From NCBI GenBank assembly GCA_964454005.1, contig CAYVQE010000011.1, positions 1 through 64,000 of the forward strand: DNA of 64,000 nucleotides. Reading direction: 5' to 3'. Each line of letters starts with the position of its first letter. Positions within the stretch are counted from its first letter, which is position 1. The DNA comes from CAYVQE01 sp964454005 (GTDB taxonomy: Bacteria; Myxococcota; B64-G9). Below the pieces are notes generated by a model that saw nothing but the letters and a program-made list of their open reading frames with translations, had not been told where the DNA came from and made no database searches. The position numbers and the translations under genes are program-made. Positions 1 through 9,300 of this stretch are shown here, piece after piece.

Positions 1-655
1 CGGTGTAGATGTCGGGGATGCCCACCGGGCCCATCGACACCGGCGCGTCGACGTCGAGCCGCTGCAGCGGCTCGAAGGCCGGCAGGTAGGCCTGCACGCG
101 CTCGCGCTCCGGCAGCACCACCGGTTCGATGGTGTGTGACAGGATGAAGCCGTCGAAGTTGACGATGGTGGGCAGCGAGACCCGCTCATCCTCGGCCAAG
201 CGGAAGGCCCAGATGGTCAGATCGAGAGCCTCCTGGGCGTTCTCGGCGAAGATCTGCACCCAGCCGATGTCGCGTTCGGTCATGATGTCCGAGTGATCGT
301 TCCAAATGCTGATCGGGCCCGACAGGCTGCGGTTGGCCACCGACATCACGATGGGCAGCCGCATGGCCGAAGCGATGAACAGGATCTCGTGCATCAACGC
401 CAGACCCTGCGAGGCGGTGGCGGTGTAGGTCCGGGCCCCGACGGCCGCGGTGCCGCAGCAGACCGACATGGCCGAGTGCTCGGACTCGACGGGCACGAAC
501 GAGGCGTTCAGCTCACCGTCGGCCACCATCTCGGACAAGTGCTCGACGATGTGCGTCTGGGGCGTGATCGGGTAGGCGGCCACGATGTCGGCATCGCACA
601 GGCCGACTGCCTCGGCGATGGCGATGGACGCCTCCATGCCGACTCGTTTTTCCAT
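1..655 (-). CDS. porA: Pyruvate/2-oxoacid:ferredoxin oxidoreductase alpha subunit, 3' end missing
   Basis: Cytoplasmic alpha subunit of a four-subunit ferredoxin oxidoreductase that decarboxylates pyruvate or a related 2-oxoacid to an acyl-CoA and reduces ferredoxin. About 218 N-terminal residues are present before the left edge of the window cuts the gene. The start reads MEKRVGMEASIAIAEAV and contains the family motif AAYPITPQT near residue 29, followed by VPVESEHSAMS. The ATG overlaps the stop of the delta-subunit gene by one base (TGATG), which implies translational coupling in the order gamma-delta-alpha; the TPP-binding beta subunit would be expected just beyond the edge. The substrate (pyruvate rather than 2-ketoisovalerate) is the best guess and not proven. 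Confidence 0.88.
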   Translation of the reverse strand, partial: MEKRVGMEASIAIAEAVGLCDADIVAAYPITPQTHIVEHLSEMVADGELNASFVPVESEHSAMSVCCGTAAVGARTYTATASQGLALMHEILFIASAMRLPIVMSVANRSLSGPISIWNDHSDIMTERDIGWVQIFAENAQEALDLTIWAFRLAEDERVSLPTIVNFDGFILSHTIEPVVLPERERVQAYLPAFEPLQRLDVDAPVSMGPVGIPDIYT

Positions 656-948
656 CACTCCTCCTCGTCCTGCATCGCGATGCAGCCGGTCGGGCACTCC
701 TGCGGGCAGATGCCGCAGCCCTTGCAGTAGTCGAGGTCGGCGGCCGGATAGCCGTCGGCCTGGAATGCAATGCAGCCCTCGGGGCAGTAGATCACACACA
801 GCCCGCACTGGATGCACAGCTCGTTTTTCCACACCGGCCGCGCGGATCGCCAGTCACCGGTGCGGGTGGCGCGGGCGCTGCCGGGTATGGTCACCGCGGC
901 GCCCACCGCCAGCTCTTCCCACTTCGGCTTGCCGCTCTGTGGCTTCAC
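655..948 (-). CDS. porD: 2-oxoacid:ferredoxin oxidoreductase delta subunit (2x[4Fe-4S])
   Basis: Small iron-sulfur subunit (97 residues) that passes electrons from the TPP site to ferredoxin. Two complete bacterial-ferredoxin motifs are visible: CIQCGLCVIYCPEGC at about 45-59 and CKGCGICPQECPTGC at about 75-89, each supplying the four cysteines of one [4Fe-4S] cluster. Length and motif order fit PorD. It lies 13 bases after the gamma gene and its stop overlaps the alpha start, so the three genes form one minus-strand operon. Confidence 0.92.
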   Translation of the reverse strand: MKPQSGKPKWEELAVGAAVTIPGSARATRTGDWRSARPVWKNELCIQCGLCVIYCPEGCIAFQADGYPAADLDYCKGCGICPQECPTGCIAMQDEEE

Positions 949-961
949 TGCTTCCTCCTGC

Positions 962-1516
962 TCACACGGCGTCGGCCACCGCGGCCTCCTGCTGGGCCCG
1001 GCGGAACGCGTTGATGTTCTTGGCGGCCAGCCGGCCGAAACGTTGCTCGAGCTGCTGCTCGAGCTTGTCGGTCGGCACCATCGGGTCGGCGGCCAGGGCT
1101 GCGCCCAGCATGGTGGTGTTGGTGATCACCCGGCCGATCTCCTCGCGGGCGATGTGGTTGGCATCGAGCACCGCCAGCCGGCTCTTGTAGCCGAAGGTCT
1201 CGCGGATTTGCTCGAGCGAGCGCGAGCTGTTGAGCACCAGCACGCCGTCCGGCTGCAGACCGCGATCCACCTCGACCAGCTCCAGCAAGGAGGGGTCGAG
1301 CACGATGACCAGGCTGGGCTCCTGGATGGCGGTGCGGTTGCGGATGCGTTTTTCATCCACCCGGGCATAGGCGATCACCGGCGCGCCGCGGCGCTCGGGG
1401 CCGAAGCTCGGGAAGGCCTGGGCGTGCTTGCCGTCGTCGATGGCCGCCTGGGCCAGCAGCTCGGCCGAGGTGACCGCACCCTGACCGCCGCGACCGTGAA
1501 ATCTGACTTCGTGCAT
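962..1516 (-). CDS. porG: 2-oxoacid:ferredoxin oxidoreductase gamma subunit
   Basis: Gamma subunit (184 residues) of the same enzyme. It opens with MHEVRFHGRGGQGAVTSAELL, whose GRGGQG loop is typical of the family, followed by FPSFGPERRGAPV. I chose the ATG at 1516 because an AAAGGAG ribosome site lies five bases upstream and the family homology begins exactly there; a longer in-frame reading from 1582 would add 22 residues of low-complexity sequence. First gene of the operon, divergent from mglB. Confidence 0.9.
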   Translation of the reverse strand: MHEVRFHGRGGQGAVTSAELLAQAAIDDGKHAQAFPSFGPERRGAPVIAYARVDEKRIRNRTAIQEPSLVIVLDPSLLELVEVDRGLQPDGVLVLNSSRSLEQIRETFGYKSRLAVLDANHIAREEIGRVITNTTMLGAALAADPMVPTDKLEQQLEQRFGRLAAKNINAFRRAQQEAAVADAV

Positions 1517-1578
1517 GTGGACTCCTTTGCTAGAACACAGGGTGCGGGCGGGAACGATCGGGGGCCTCGCCCGGGGCT

Positions 1579-1607
1579 CCATTACAATCGGCCTCCCACG
1601 CTGTCAA
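1579..1607 (-). promoter_or_regulatory. Candidate sigma70 promoter of porGDA
   Basis: On the minus strand a perfect TTGACA (1607-1602) is followed after 17 bases by TAATGG (1584-1579), or after 15 bases by the better hexamer TGTAAT. Transcription would start near 1572, giving a leader of about 55 bases. It sits back to back with the mglBA promoter. Confidence 0.5.
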
Positions 1608-1688
1608 GGGAGAAATTCGGCTGCGTTCCCGCTCGGTAGCAATCGTGCGGCGGGACCGCAGGCACCCGCCGGCGTACCGACAAATGGC

Positions 1689-1718
1689 TTGACACCCCCC
1701 GAAGCCCACGGATATAGT
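1689..1718 (+). promoter_or_regulatory. Candidate sigma70 promoter of mglBA
   Basis: TTGACA at 1689-1694, an 18-base spacer and TATAGT at 1713-1718: a full consensus -35 and a 5/6 -10, the strongest promoter seen in the window. The predicted start near 1725 leaves an untranslated leader of about 146 bases before mglB, in which I recognise no known riboswitch. Confidence 0.6.
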
Positions 1719-1870
1719 CCGGTCTCGCCGTTCGCCGAGCCGGCTGCTGGAGGTGGGATTCGTCCGCCGGGAGGCGACGCGCCCGCATGAGAGCGGTTGC
1801 TGGATCGGCTGGTTGGCAGCGAAAAGCGGCATGCGCCGGTGGGCCGGTGGAAGGGCTCCGGGAGGATCGC

Positions 1871-2353
1871 ATGGTCAGTCCCCAGATGGTGATGTACGAG
1901 CAGGAGTTCAACCAGATCACCGCCATCTGTGATCAGTTGTGCCGCGAGGCCAACGCCAAGGTCGTTTTCCTGGTCGACAAGAACGGTCAGTTGATCGCCA
2001 GCGCGGGCGAGACCGAGAACCTCGACACCACCTCCCTGGCATCGTTGACCGCCGGCAACATCGCGGCCACCGGCGGGCTGGCCAAGCTGATCGGCGAGAA
2101 GGAGTTCTCGATCCTCTTCCACGAGGGCGAGCGCGACAATCTGCACATCTCGATCGTGGCCGGCCGGGTCATCCTGGTGGTGATCTTCGACTCCCGATCG
2201 TCACTGGGGCTGGTGCGGCTGCGCGTCAAGCGCGCCACCCAGCAGCTTTCGGCCATCTTCGAAAACCTGTTGCGCAAGATCGAAGACCCGGCGGCTGGTT
2301 CCCCGTTCGCGGAAATCACCGACGAGGACATCGACAACCTGTTCAGCGATTGA
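1871..2353 (+). CDS. mglB: MglB, Roadblock/LC7 GTPase-activating protein for MglA
   Basis: Cytoplasmic Roadblock/LC7 protein (160 residues) that acts as GAP for the polarity GTPase MglA and in Myxococcus marks the lagging pole. The sequence is strikingly close to the Myxococcus protein: ANAKVVFLVDKNGQLIASAG, then DTTSLASLTAGN and a C-terminal SPFAEITDEDIDNLFSD. The ATG at 1871 follows GGGAGGA with good spacing and gives the expected length; an upstream in-frame ATG at 1787 would add 28 unrelated residues. mglA follows 30 bases later, the same order as in Myxococcus. Confidence 0.96.
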   Translation: MVSPQMVMYEQEFNQITAICDQLCREANAKVVFLVDKNGQLIASAGETENLDTTSLASLTAGNIAATGGLAKLIGEKEFSILFHEGERDNLHISIVAGRVILVVIFDSRSSLGLVRLRVKRATQQLSAIFENLLRKIEDPAAGSPFAEITDEDIDNLFSD

Positions 2354-2383
2354 GTCTGACAGAGGACGGCCGAGGTCTCCGAC

Positions 2384-2971
2384 ATGTCCTTCATCAACTA
2401 CTCTTCCCGCGAGATCAACTGCAAGATCGTGTACTACGGGCCCGGCCTGTGCGGGAAGACCACCAACCTGCAGTACATCTACGCCAAGACCAACCCGGAA
2501 GCCAAAGGCAAGATGATCTCGCTGGCGACCGAGACCGAGCGGACCTTGTTCTTCGACTTCCTGCCGCTGAGCCTCGGCGAGATCCGGGGCTTCAAAACCC
2601 GCTTCCATCTCTACACCGTGCCCGGCCAGGTCTTCTACGACGCCAGCCGCAAGTTGATCCTGAAGGGGGTCGACGGCGTGGTCTTCGTCGCCGACTCACA
2701 GCTCGAGCGCATGGAGGCCAACCTGGAGAGCATGGAGAATTTGCGGGTCAACCTGGCCGAGCAAGGCTACGATCTGAAGCAGATTCCCTATGTCATTCAG
2801 TACAACAAGCGCGACCTGCCCAACGCCGCCCAGGTCGAAGAGCTGTCGCGGCTGATCAACAGCGACGGCGTTCCCGAGTTCCAGTCCATCGCGGCCACCG
2901 GCTGGGGCGTGTTCGACACCCTCAAGGCCATCGCCAAGCTGGTGCTCCAGGAATTGAAGAAGGGTCGCTAA
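2384..2971 (+). CDS. mglA: MglA, Ras-like polarity GTPase
   Basis: Small GTPase of 195 residues, exactly the Myxococcus MglA length. In its GTP form it sets the leading pole and recruits gliding (Agl/Glt) and pilus machinery; MglB stimulates hydrolysis. Visible motifs are the P-loop GPGLCGKT (19-26), TVPGQ (78-82) with the MglA-specific Thr78 where Ras has Asp, and NKRD (141-144). The Thr78 places it in the MglA group and not in Arf/Ras-like GTPases of other phyla. It is encoded just upstream of the envelope machine that it would be expected to control. Confidence 0.97.
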   Translation: MSFINYSSREINCKIVYYGPGLCGKTTNLQYIYAKTNPEAKGKMISLATETERTLFFDFLPLSLGEIRGFKTRFHLYTVPGQVFYDASRKLILKGVDGVVFVADSQLERMEANLESMENLRVNLAEQGYDLKQIPYVIQYNKRDLPNAAQVEELSRLINSDGVPEFQSIAATGWGVFDTLKAIAKLVLQELKKGR

Positions 2972-3140
2972 GAGGCTCTCGAGTCGGCTCGAGCGGTGCT
3001 GAGCCGACCGCCGCGAACCGTGACTCCGATCACGGTGGGCTCTCGAGGGGCATGCCTAAAATGTTTCGACTCTTGCACCGAATCCGGCGGGCCGCCGCGA
3101 CGGGCAGCGGCGGCGGTTGCGGCCGGGTGCGGGAAAAGGT

Positions 3141-3170
3141 TTGACACGGGTGGGTCAGCTGCGCTAACTA
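3141..3170 (+). promoter_or_regulatory. Candidate promoter ahead of the Agl/Glt-type gene block
   Basis: Perfect TTGACA at 3141-3146 and a weak -10 TAACTA at 3165-3170 with an 18-base spacer. It lies in the roughly 295-base gap between mglA and the first gene of the block (3267). The rest of the gap holds a short GAGGCTCTCGAGTCGG repeat at 2972-2987 that recurs at 40246. Confidence 0.4.
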
Positions 3171-3266
3171 TGAGCGTCCGGTGTGCTGAAATCATTGGTT
3201 TTTTCCGGGCGGACGGTGAAGGGCTAGGGGTGTGCGGCGGCCGACCCGGTCGCGGAGGTCGCGAAT

Positions 3267-4013
3267 ATGATCAAGGCGCCAGGATGGTTCGGGGTGGCAT
3301 TGGGCGGGCTGTGCTTGCTGGCGGCGGCCGGTCCGGCACCGGCCCAGGACGAGGGCGCGGAAGCGGAGACGGCCGGGGTCGAGTCGGGCGCGGCCGCCGA
3401 GCCGGCCGAGGACGCGGCCGGGCCGGCGGCGGACGGAGCCACCGCGGGCGAGGTTCAGGAGCTGAAGCTGCGCGGGCTCGAGGAGCGGGTCAATGAGCTG
3501 AAGGAGAAGATCTTCCGCACCAAGGCCCGCATCATGCAGCTGCAGGAGACCGTGGTCACCGGCGCCATCGGCGCCGGTGCGCGGGCGGTCATCGTCCACC
3601 GCAACGAGATGGGCGGCTCGTTCAAGCTGGCCTCGGTGCAGTACGCGCTCGACACGGTGCCGATCTGGAAGAAGGTCGACGTCGACGGCAACCTCGACGA
3701 CATCGAGCAGCGCGAGATCCACTCGGCCAACATCGTGCCCGGCAACCACAACATCGCCGTGCAGATGGTGTTCAAGGGCCAGGGCTACGGGTTCTTCTCG
3801 TACGTCAAGGGCTACAAGTTCACGGTCACGTCGAGCTATACCTTCACCGCCGAGGAGGGCAAGATCATCACGCTGAAGGTGGTGGCCTTCGAGCGCGGTG
3901 GGGTGACCACCAAGCTCGAGGATCGGCCGGCCGTGCGCTACGATATCGAGATCGAGAAGCTGACTCCGAAAAAGGCGCGGACCCTGCAACAGAAGGCCGA
4001 GGAGGCCGAGTGA
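3267..4013 (+). CDS. Exported coiled-coil/beta protein of the motility-type block
   Basis: A 248-residue protein with a clear signal peptide (about 1-26, cut after APA), an Ala/Glu-rich low-complexity stretch (27-60), a short coiled coil (about 62-95) and a conserved beta-rich domain (about 100-240) containing IVHRNEMGGSFKL and NIVPGNHNIAVQM. Proteins of this type in Myxococcota genomes are, from memory, often mislabelled dihydrolipoamide acetyltransferase, probably because of the Ala/Pro/Glu-rich segment; there is no lipoyl or catalytic domain here. Its GTGA overlap with the next gene ties it to the TPR proteins. Probably periplasmic; exact role unknown. Confidence 0.75.
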   Translation: MIKAPGWFGVALGGLCLLAAAGPAPAQDEGAEAETAGVESGAAAEPAEDAAGPAADGATAGEVQELKLRGLEERVNELKEKIFRTKARIMQLQETVVTGAIGAGARAVIVHRNEMGGSFKLASVQYALDTVPIWKKVDVDGNLDDIEQREIHSANIVPGNHNIAVQMVFKGQGYGFFSYVKGYKFTVTSSYTFTAEEGKIITLKVVAFERGGVTTKLEDRPAVRYDIEIEKLTPKKARTLQQKAEEAE

Positions 4014-6376
4014 GGCGCGTGGCGATCAGCGCATGGGTCGGGGCGCTGTGCTGGGGGCTGGTCCTGTTCGGGGCCGTTCGCCCGGCGACGGCCGATGTGG
4101 CCTCCGATCTCGATCGGGTGGCCGAGCAGGTCGAGCTGATCGAGGCCAAGGCCCGCCTGATCCAGCAAGAATACCTGCAGCGCGGCAAAAAAGCCACCAG
4201 CACCCGGCGTTTCGAGGAACGGCTCAACGACGGCCAGGCGCTGATGCTGTTGAAGGACTACGTACGCGCATCGATCGTGTTCCACGATCTGGTCGACAAT
4301 CCGGCCAACCGCGATCGGGCCGGCTACGCCGATGCGCTCTACAACCTGGGCGAGTCGCTCTACTTCAACGAGAACTACATCGACGCCCGCAAGTACTACC
4401 GGCGGGTGCTCGATGAAGCGCGTTCGCGCTCCTACCGCCGGCTGGCCCTGATCCGGCTGATGCAGATCGCGCTGCGCATCGATGACTACGACAAGGTCGA
4501 TCACTTCCACACCCTGCTGGTCGACGAGGGCGCCGTCAGCCCGGAAGGCGAGTACCTGTGGGGCAAGACCCTGTATGCCCGCGACCGGTTGGCGGCGGCC
4601 GCCCAGGCCTTCGGCCGCCTGTCGCCCGGCCAGCCCTTCTACCACCAGGCGCGCTACTTCCTGGGGGTGGTGGCGGTACGCCAGGGCGAGTTGAAGCGCG
4701 CCTTGGCGATTTTCGAGGCGCTGACCCAACAGCCGGCCGAGACGGTGGAGCAGGCCGAGGTCGTCGAGCTGGCCCAACTGGCCCGCGGGCGGCTGCTACA
4801 CGATCTGGGCCGCGAGGCCGAGGCCCTCGACGCCTTGCAGGCCATCGAGCACACCTCGCCGCGCTTCGATCAGGCCCTGCTCGAGATCTGCTGGACGTAC
4901 ATCCAGCGGGCCGAGCAGCAGGAGGATGCCGAGGAGCGCAACCGCTGGTTCCTGGAGGCCTTCCGCACCATCGAGATCCTGGAGGTGTCCACCCCCGATT
5001 CGACCCTGGTCCCGCGCGCCCGACTGCTCAAGGGCATGATCATGGAGAAGATGGGCCGCTTCGAAAAGGCGGCCGAGGAGTTCGCCCGGGTCAGCAGTAC
5101 CTATGCTTCGGTCAAGCAGGAACTCGACGAGCTGGTCGCCAGCCACGAGGACCCGGTACACTACTTCAACGAGGTGGCCGGCCGCAACCTCGACTCGTTC
5201 GACCTATCGGCTTACCTGCCCTCGGTGGCGGTGCGCTGGATGAGCCGCCAGGACGAGATGGCGGCCGCGCTGGGGGTGATGAAGGATCTGGAGACCGGCC
5301 GCCGCTTCATCTCCGAGGCGCGCGCGTTGCTCGACCAGCTCGACACCCTGCTGGCCGACGAGGGCGACCGGATCAACCTGTTTCCGGTGTTGCTCGAAGG
5401 CGCCAAGCGCATCAGCGAAATCAACAACGCCACGCTGATCGTCCAGCGCAACCTGTCGCGGCTGGAAGAGCGGGTGGTCATGGAGCACGTCTCGGCCGAC
5501 GAGCGCCGCGCGTTCGCCAACGCCCGCAACAAGCGCGAGCGGCTGGAGGCCAAGCTCGACCAGCTGTCGACCTCGGCCCAGCAGAGCGCCGATCGCGAGG
5601 CGCGGGTGCGCCAGCGCATCGCCGGTCTGGAGCAGGCGGTCCACCAGTCGACCATCGCGCTCAAGGGCATGAAGGCCCAGCTGTCGGCCATGGAGAACTG
5701 GATCCGCGAAAACGCGGCCGAGCTGACCGGGCGCGAGGAGGCGGTGCGCGACTTCCGCGAGGAGATCCGTCGCGGCTGGGCGATGGTCAACCAGCTGCAG
5801 GGCGAACTCGAGGCGCTGCGCAACGAGCTGTCCACCGAAAAGTCCCGAGCCGGCCTCGACGCCGAGGGCGAGAGCCAGGAGGCCCGGCTGCGCCGGCGCT
5901 ACAGCGAGGCCCTGGCCATCGAGCGCGAGCTGGCCGAGCAGATCCACGACCGGTTGGGCGCGGAGGGCACACGCATGATCGCGCGCATCGACCGGCTGCG
6001 GCTGCGGGTCGATGAGCTCGGGCGGCTGGCCGGTGAGCTGCGCCAGCGGCTGGAGACCCGGGTGGCCGAGGAAGCCCAGCGGCTCGAGGCCCAGGCCGAA
6101 CGCGAACGCCGCAACCTGGAAGCCTATGCGACCGCCTTGTCCGCGCTCGAGAACGAATCGGAAAACCTGGCCGGCGAGGTGGCCTATCGGGCGCTGCAGG
6201 AGGTGCGGCAGAAGTTCTACCAGCTGGTGCTCGAGGCGGACGTGGGGGTGCTCGACGTGGCCTGGAGCCGCAAGATGGAGACCACCGAGGAGATCTCCGA
6301 GCTGAGCCGCAAGCAGGCGGCCGAGCGCAAGCGTTTGCACGAGGAATTCAAAGGTGTGCTCGAAGAGGTCAACTGA
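4010..6376 (+). CDS. Exported TPR/coiled-coil protein
   Basis: A 788-residue protein starting at a GTG that overlaps the preceding stop (GTGA). Residues 1-28 form a signal peptide ending VRPATA. Residues about 60-330 carry TPR-like helical repeats (DALYNLGESLYFNENYIDAR is one), and from about 440 to the end the chain is almost continuous Glu/Arg/Leu coiled coil. It would sit in the periplasm as an elongated scaffold. The neighbours (two more TPR proteins, a TolQ/ExbD channel and a TonB-like protein) suggest a role in a trans-envelope complex like the Glt system, but I cannot equate it with one named Glt protein. Confidence 0.82.
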   Translation: MRRVAISAWVGALCWGLVLFGAVRPATADVASDLDRVAEQVELIEAKARLIQQEYLQRGKKATSTRRFEERLNDGQALMLLKDYVRASIVFHDLVDNPANRDRAGYADALYNLGESLYFNENYIDARKYYRRVLDEARSRSYRRLALIRLMQIALRIDDYDKVDHFHTLLVDEGAVSPEGEYLWGKTLYARDRLAAAAQAFGRLSPGQPFYHQARYFLGVVAVRQGELKRALAIFEALTQQPAETVEQAEVVELAQLARGRLLHDLGREAEALDALQAIEHTSPRFDQALLEICWTYIQRAEQQEDAEERNRWFLEAFRTIEILEVSTPDSTLVPRARLLKGMIMEKMGRFEKAAEEFARVSSTYASVKQELDELVASHEDPVHYFNEVAGRNLDSFDLSAYLPSVAVRWMSRQDEMAAALGVMKDLETGRRFISEARALLDQLDTLLADEGDRINLFPVLLEGAKRISEINNATLIVQRNLSRLEERVVMEHVSADERRAFANARNKRERLEAKLDQLSTSAQQSADREARVRQRIAGLEQAVHQSTIALKGMKAQLSAMENWIRENAAELTGREEAVRDFREEIRRGWAMVNQLQGELEALRNELSTEKSRAGLDAEGESQEARLRRRYSEALAIERELAEQIHDRLGAEGTRMIARIDRLRLRVDELGRLAGELRQRLETRVAEEAQRLEAQAERERRNLEAYATALSALENESENLAGEVAYRALQEVRQKFYQLVLEADVGVLDVAWSRKMETTEEISELSRKQAAERKRLHEEFKGVLEEVN

Positions 6377-9300
6377 GATCGGGGCGGCGCCGCGCCGCGG
6401 GAGACGGACCAGCTGGCCGGGGACGGTTCTGGCCGGCCTGGCGTGGTTGATCCTCGGGCTCGAGCCGGTCTCGGCCCAACCGGCCGGTGACGCGGCCGAT
6501 GATCCGCCGCCGGATTCCGGGCCGGCGGCGGACGCGGAGGCCCCTGCGGCCGACCCGGACGCCGCCGATGCGGCTGACCCCGAAGCCGCCGCCGAGGACG
6601 AGGCCGCCGCGGTCGAAGCGCCGCCGGCCGGAGCACCGTCGCCCGAGGAGGCGCGCGAACTCGAAGAGATGCTGAAGATGGTCGAGGACTTCCAGGCCCA
6701 GACGCGGGCCTACAAGAAGGAAGTCCAGCTGATCGTCGAACGCAAGTACGAAGAGCAGAAGCAAGCGGTGGTCCAGTCCTACGAACGGGCCATCGCCGAG
6801 ATGGAAAAGGAAGAGGTCAAGCGCCGGCTCGAGGCGATCGAGGTCTTCGAGCGCTTCCTGGCCAAGTATCCGGACGACCCCGGTTACACGCCCAGCGCTC
6901 TGTGGCGGCTGGCCGAGCTGCACTACGAGAACGCCAAGTACGAGCTGGGCAAGCGCGAGGACGCCTACGAGAAGAAGCTGCGCGCCTTCCACAGCGGCGA
7001 GCTGAAGCAGGCGCCGGTGCCCCCGGAGCCGCACTTCGAGCGAACGGTCGGTTTGCTGCAGCGGCTGATCCGAGACTTCCCCGACTACAAGCTGCTCGAC
7101 GGGGCGCACTACCTGCTGGCCTACTGCCTGCAGGAGCAGGACGAGGTGGCCGAGGCGGAACAGGTTTGGCGCGACTTCGTCGAGCGCTTCAGCGACAGCA
7201 AATTGTTGCCCGAGGTCTACACCCGGCTGGGCGAGCTGTACTTCGAGGATCCGGACAAGCTCGAGTTGGCGATCGGGGCCTATGAGAAGGTGCTCGAGCA
7301 TCCGGACAGCCGCATGTTCGACAAGGCCCTCTACAAGCTGGCCTGGACCTACTACAAGATCGATCGCTTCGACGAGGCGGTGCAGAACTTCGACCGGCTG
7401 ATCGCCTGGGCCGATGAGGGCAGCGAAGAAGAGGGCGCCGTCACCCGCTCCGAGCTGCGCAAGGAAGCCATGCTCTACCTGGCCATCTCCTTCGCCGAGG
7501 AGACCTGGGCGGGTTCGGGCGTCGAGAACGCCAAGCGGTTCATGGATACCCGGGGCGGCGGGCGGGAGTACGATGGCGAGTTCTTCCGCGAGCTGGGCGA
7601 GGTCTACGCCATCGACACCCGCTACCAGAAGAGCATCGAGGCTTACCGGGAGGCACTGCGGCGCTATCCCAAGCATCCGGAGAACCCGGAGCTGATGGCC
7701 AGCATCATCGACAGCTACTACCGCCTGCGCCAACGGGACAAGGCGGCCGCGGCCGAGGAGCGGCTGGTGCGCGAGTTCGGCCCGGGCTCGGATTGGTACG
7801 CGGCCAACGAGGACGACCCGGAGGTGGTCTCCAAGGCGGACAAGCTGGCCGAGAAGGCCCTCTACAACTCGGCGGTGTTCCACCACATGCTGGCCCAGCG
7901 CCTCAAGGGCCAGGAGCAGGCCGAGGAGTCCCGTTCCCAGTACGCCATGGCCGCCTCGGGCTACCGCGAGTATCTGAAGCGCTTTCCGCGCTCGCGCAAC
8001 GCCTACGAGCTGCGCTACTACCTGGCCGAGTGCTACTACTACTCGCTGCAGTTCGCCGAGGCGGCCGAGGCCTATTCGCTGGTGCGCGACAGCGCCGCCG
8101 GCGACAAGTACCTGGCCGAAGCGGCCAACGCGGTGGTGCTGGCCCGGCTGAACATGGTCAAGCAGGCCGTCGCGGCCGGCCGATTGGACGAGCTGCAGAT
8201 CTACACCAGCAAGAACCGCCCCGAGGATCGCGACTTTGAGCCCAAGGATATCCCACCGCTGCGCCAGCAGCTGATCGCCGCCTGCGACGCCTACGTCGAA
8301 AAGCTGCCCAACGACGAGGAGACCGGCAACATGGCCTTTCGGCCGGCCCAGATCTACTACGCCTACGATCATTTCGACGAGGCGCGCAGCCGCTTCGAGG
8401 AGATCGTGGCCCGCTACGACGACGAGGATCTGGCCTCGAGCTCGATCAACCTGATCATCGAGTCCTACCTGGCCGCCCAGGACTGGGTGCAGGTCGAGCA
8501 CTGGAGCCGCAAGCTGGCCAGCCTGACCCGCGATCCCGAGCTGAAGAAGAGCCTCAAGAACTACGAACTCGGCGCGCGGTTCAACCACGCCTCCAACCTG
8601 ATGAAGCGCGGCAAGGCGCTGTACGACGAGGGCGAGAGCGAGCAGGCCAACCCCTTGCTCGACGAGGCGGCCGAGACCTTCATCAAGCTGGTGAACGAGG
8701 ACCCGGAAGGTGAGAACTCGGACAAGGCGCTCAACAACGCCGCGCTGTGCTACACGTGGTCCAACCGGCCGCTGTCGGCCGGCAAGCTCTACGAGCGCAT
8801 CGTCAAAGAGTACCCCAAGAGCGAGTTCGCCGACAACGCGCTGTTCTTGATGGCCTACAGCGCCGAGCAGAGCTACCAGTTCGAACGCGCCATCGAGAAC
8901 TACCTCGACCTGGTCGAGCGTTACCCCGATTCGAAGCACCGGGCCGACGCGTTATACAACGCAGCGGTGGCGCTCGAGGGCGATCAGCGTTACCGCCGGG
9001 CCGCCGGCGCCTACGAGCGTTACGCCAAGCTCTTTCCCGAAGGGCCCGACGCCGTCCAGAACTTCTTCCACGCCGGGGTGGTGTTGGAAAAAGCCGAGGC
9101 CTGGCGCGAGGTCATCCAGCTCTACCAGCGCTTCCTGCGCGCCTACCGGCGCGACCCGGCCCAGCAGGAGCTGCGGTTGCGCGCCAGCATGAAGATCGCA
9201 GAGGCCCAGGCCGCGCGGGGCAACGACCGGCTCGCCCGCCGCGCTTACGGCAACGTGATCGACATGTTCGACCGCGCCGGCCTGCCCGCCGGCGGCCTGG

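Noticed and set aside
3267..4013. Dihydrolipoamide acetyltransferase
   Set aside because: The Ala/Pro/Glu-rich stretch mimics an E2 linker, but there is a signal peptide and no lipoyl, E3-binding or acyltransferase domain.
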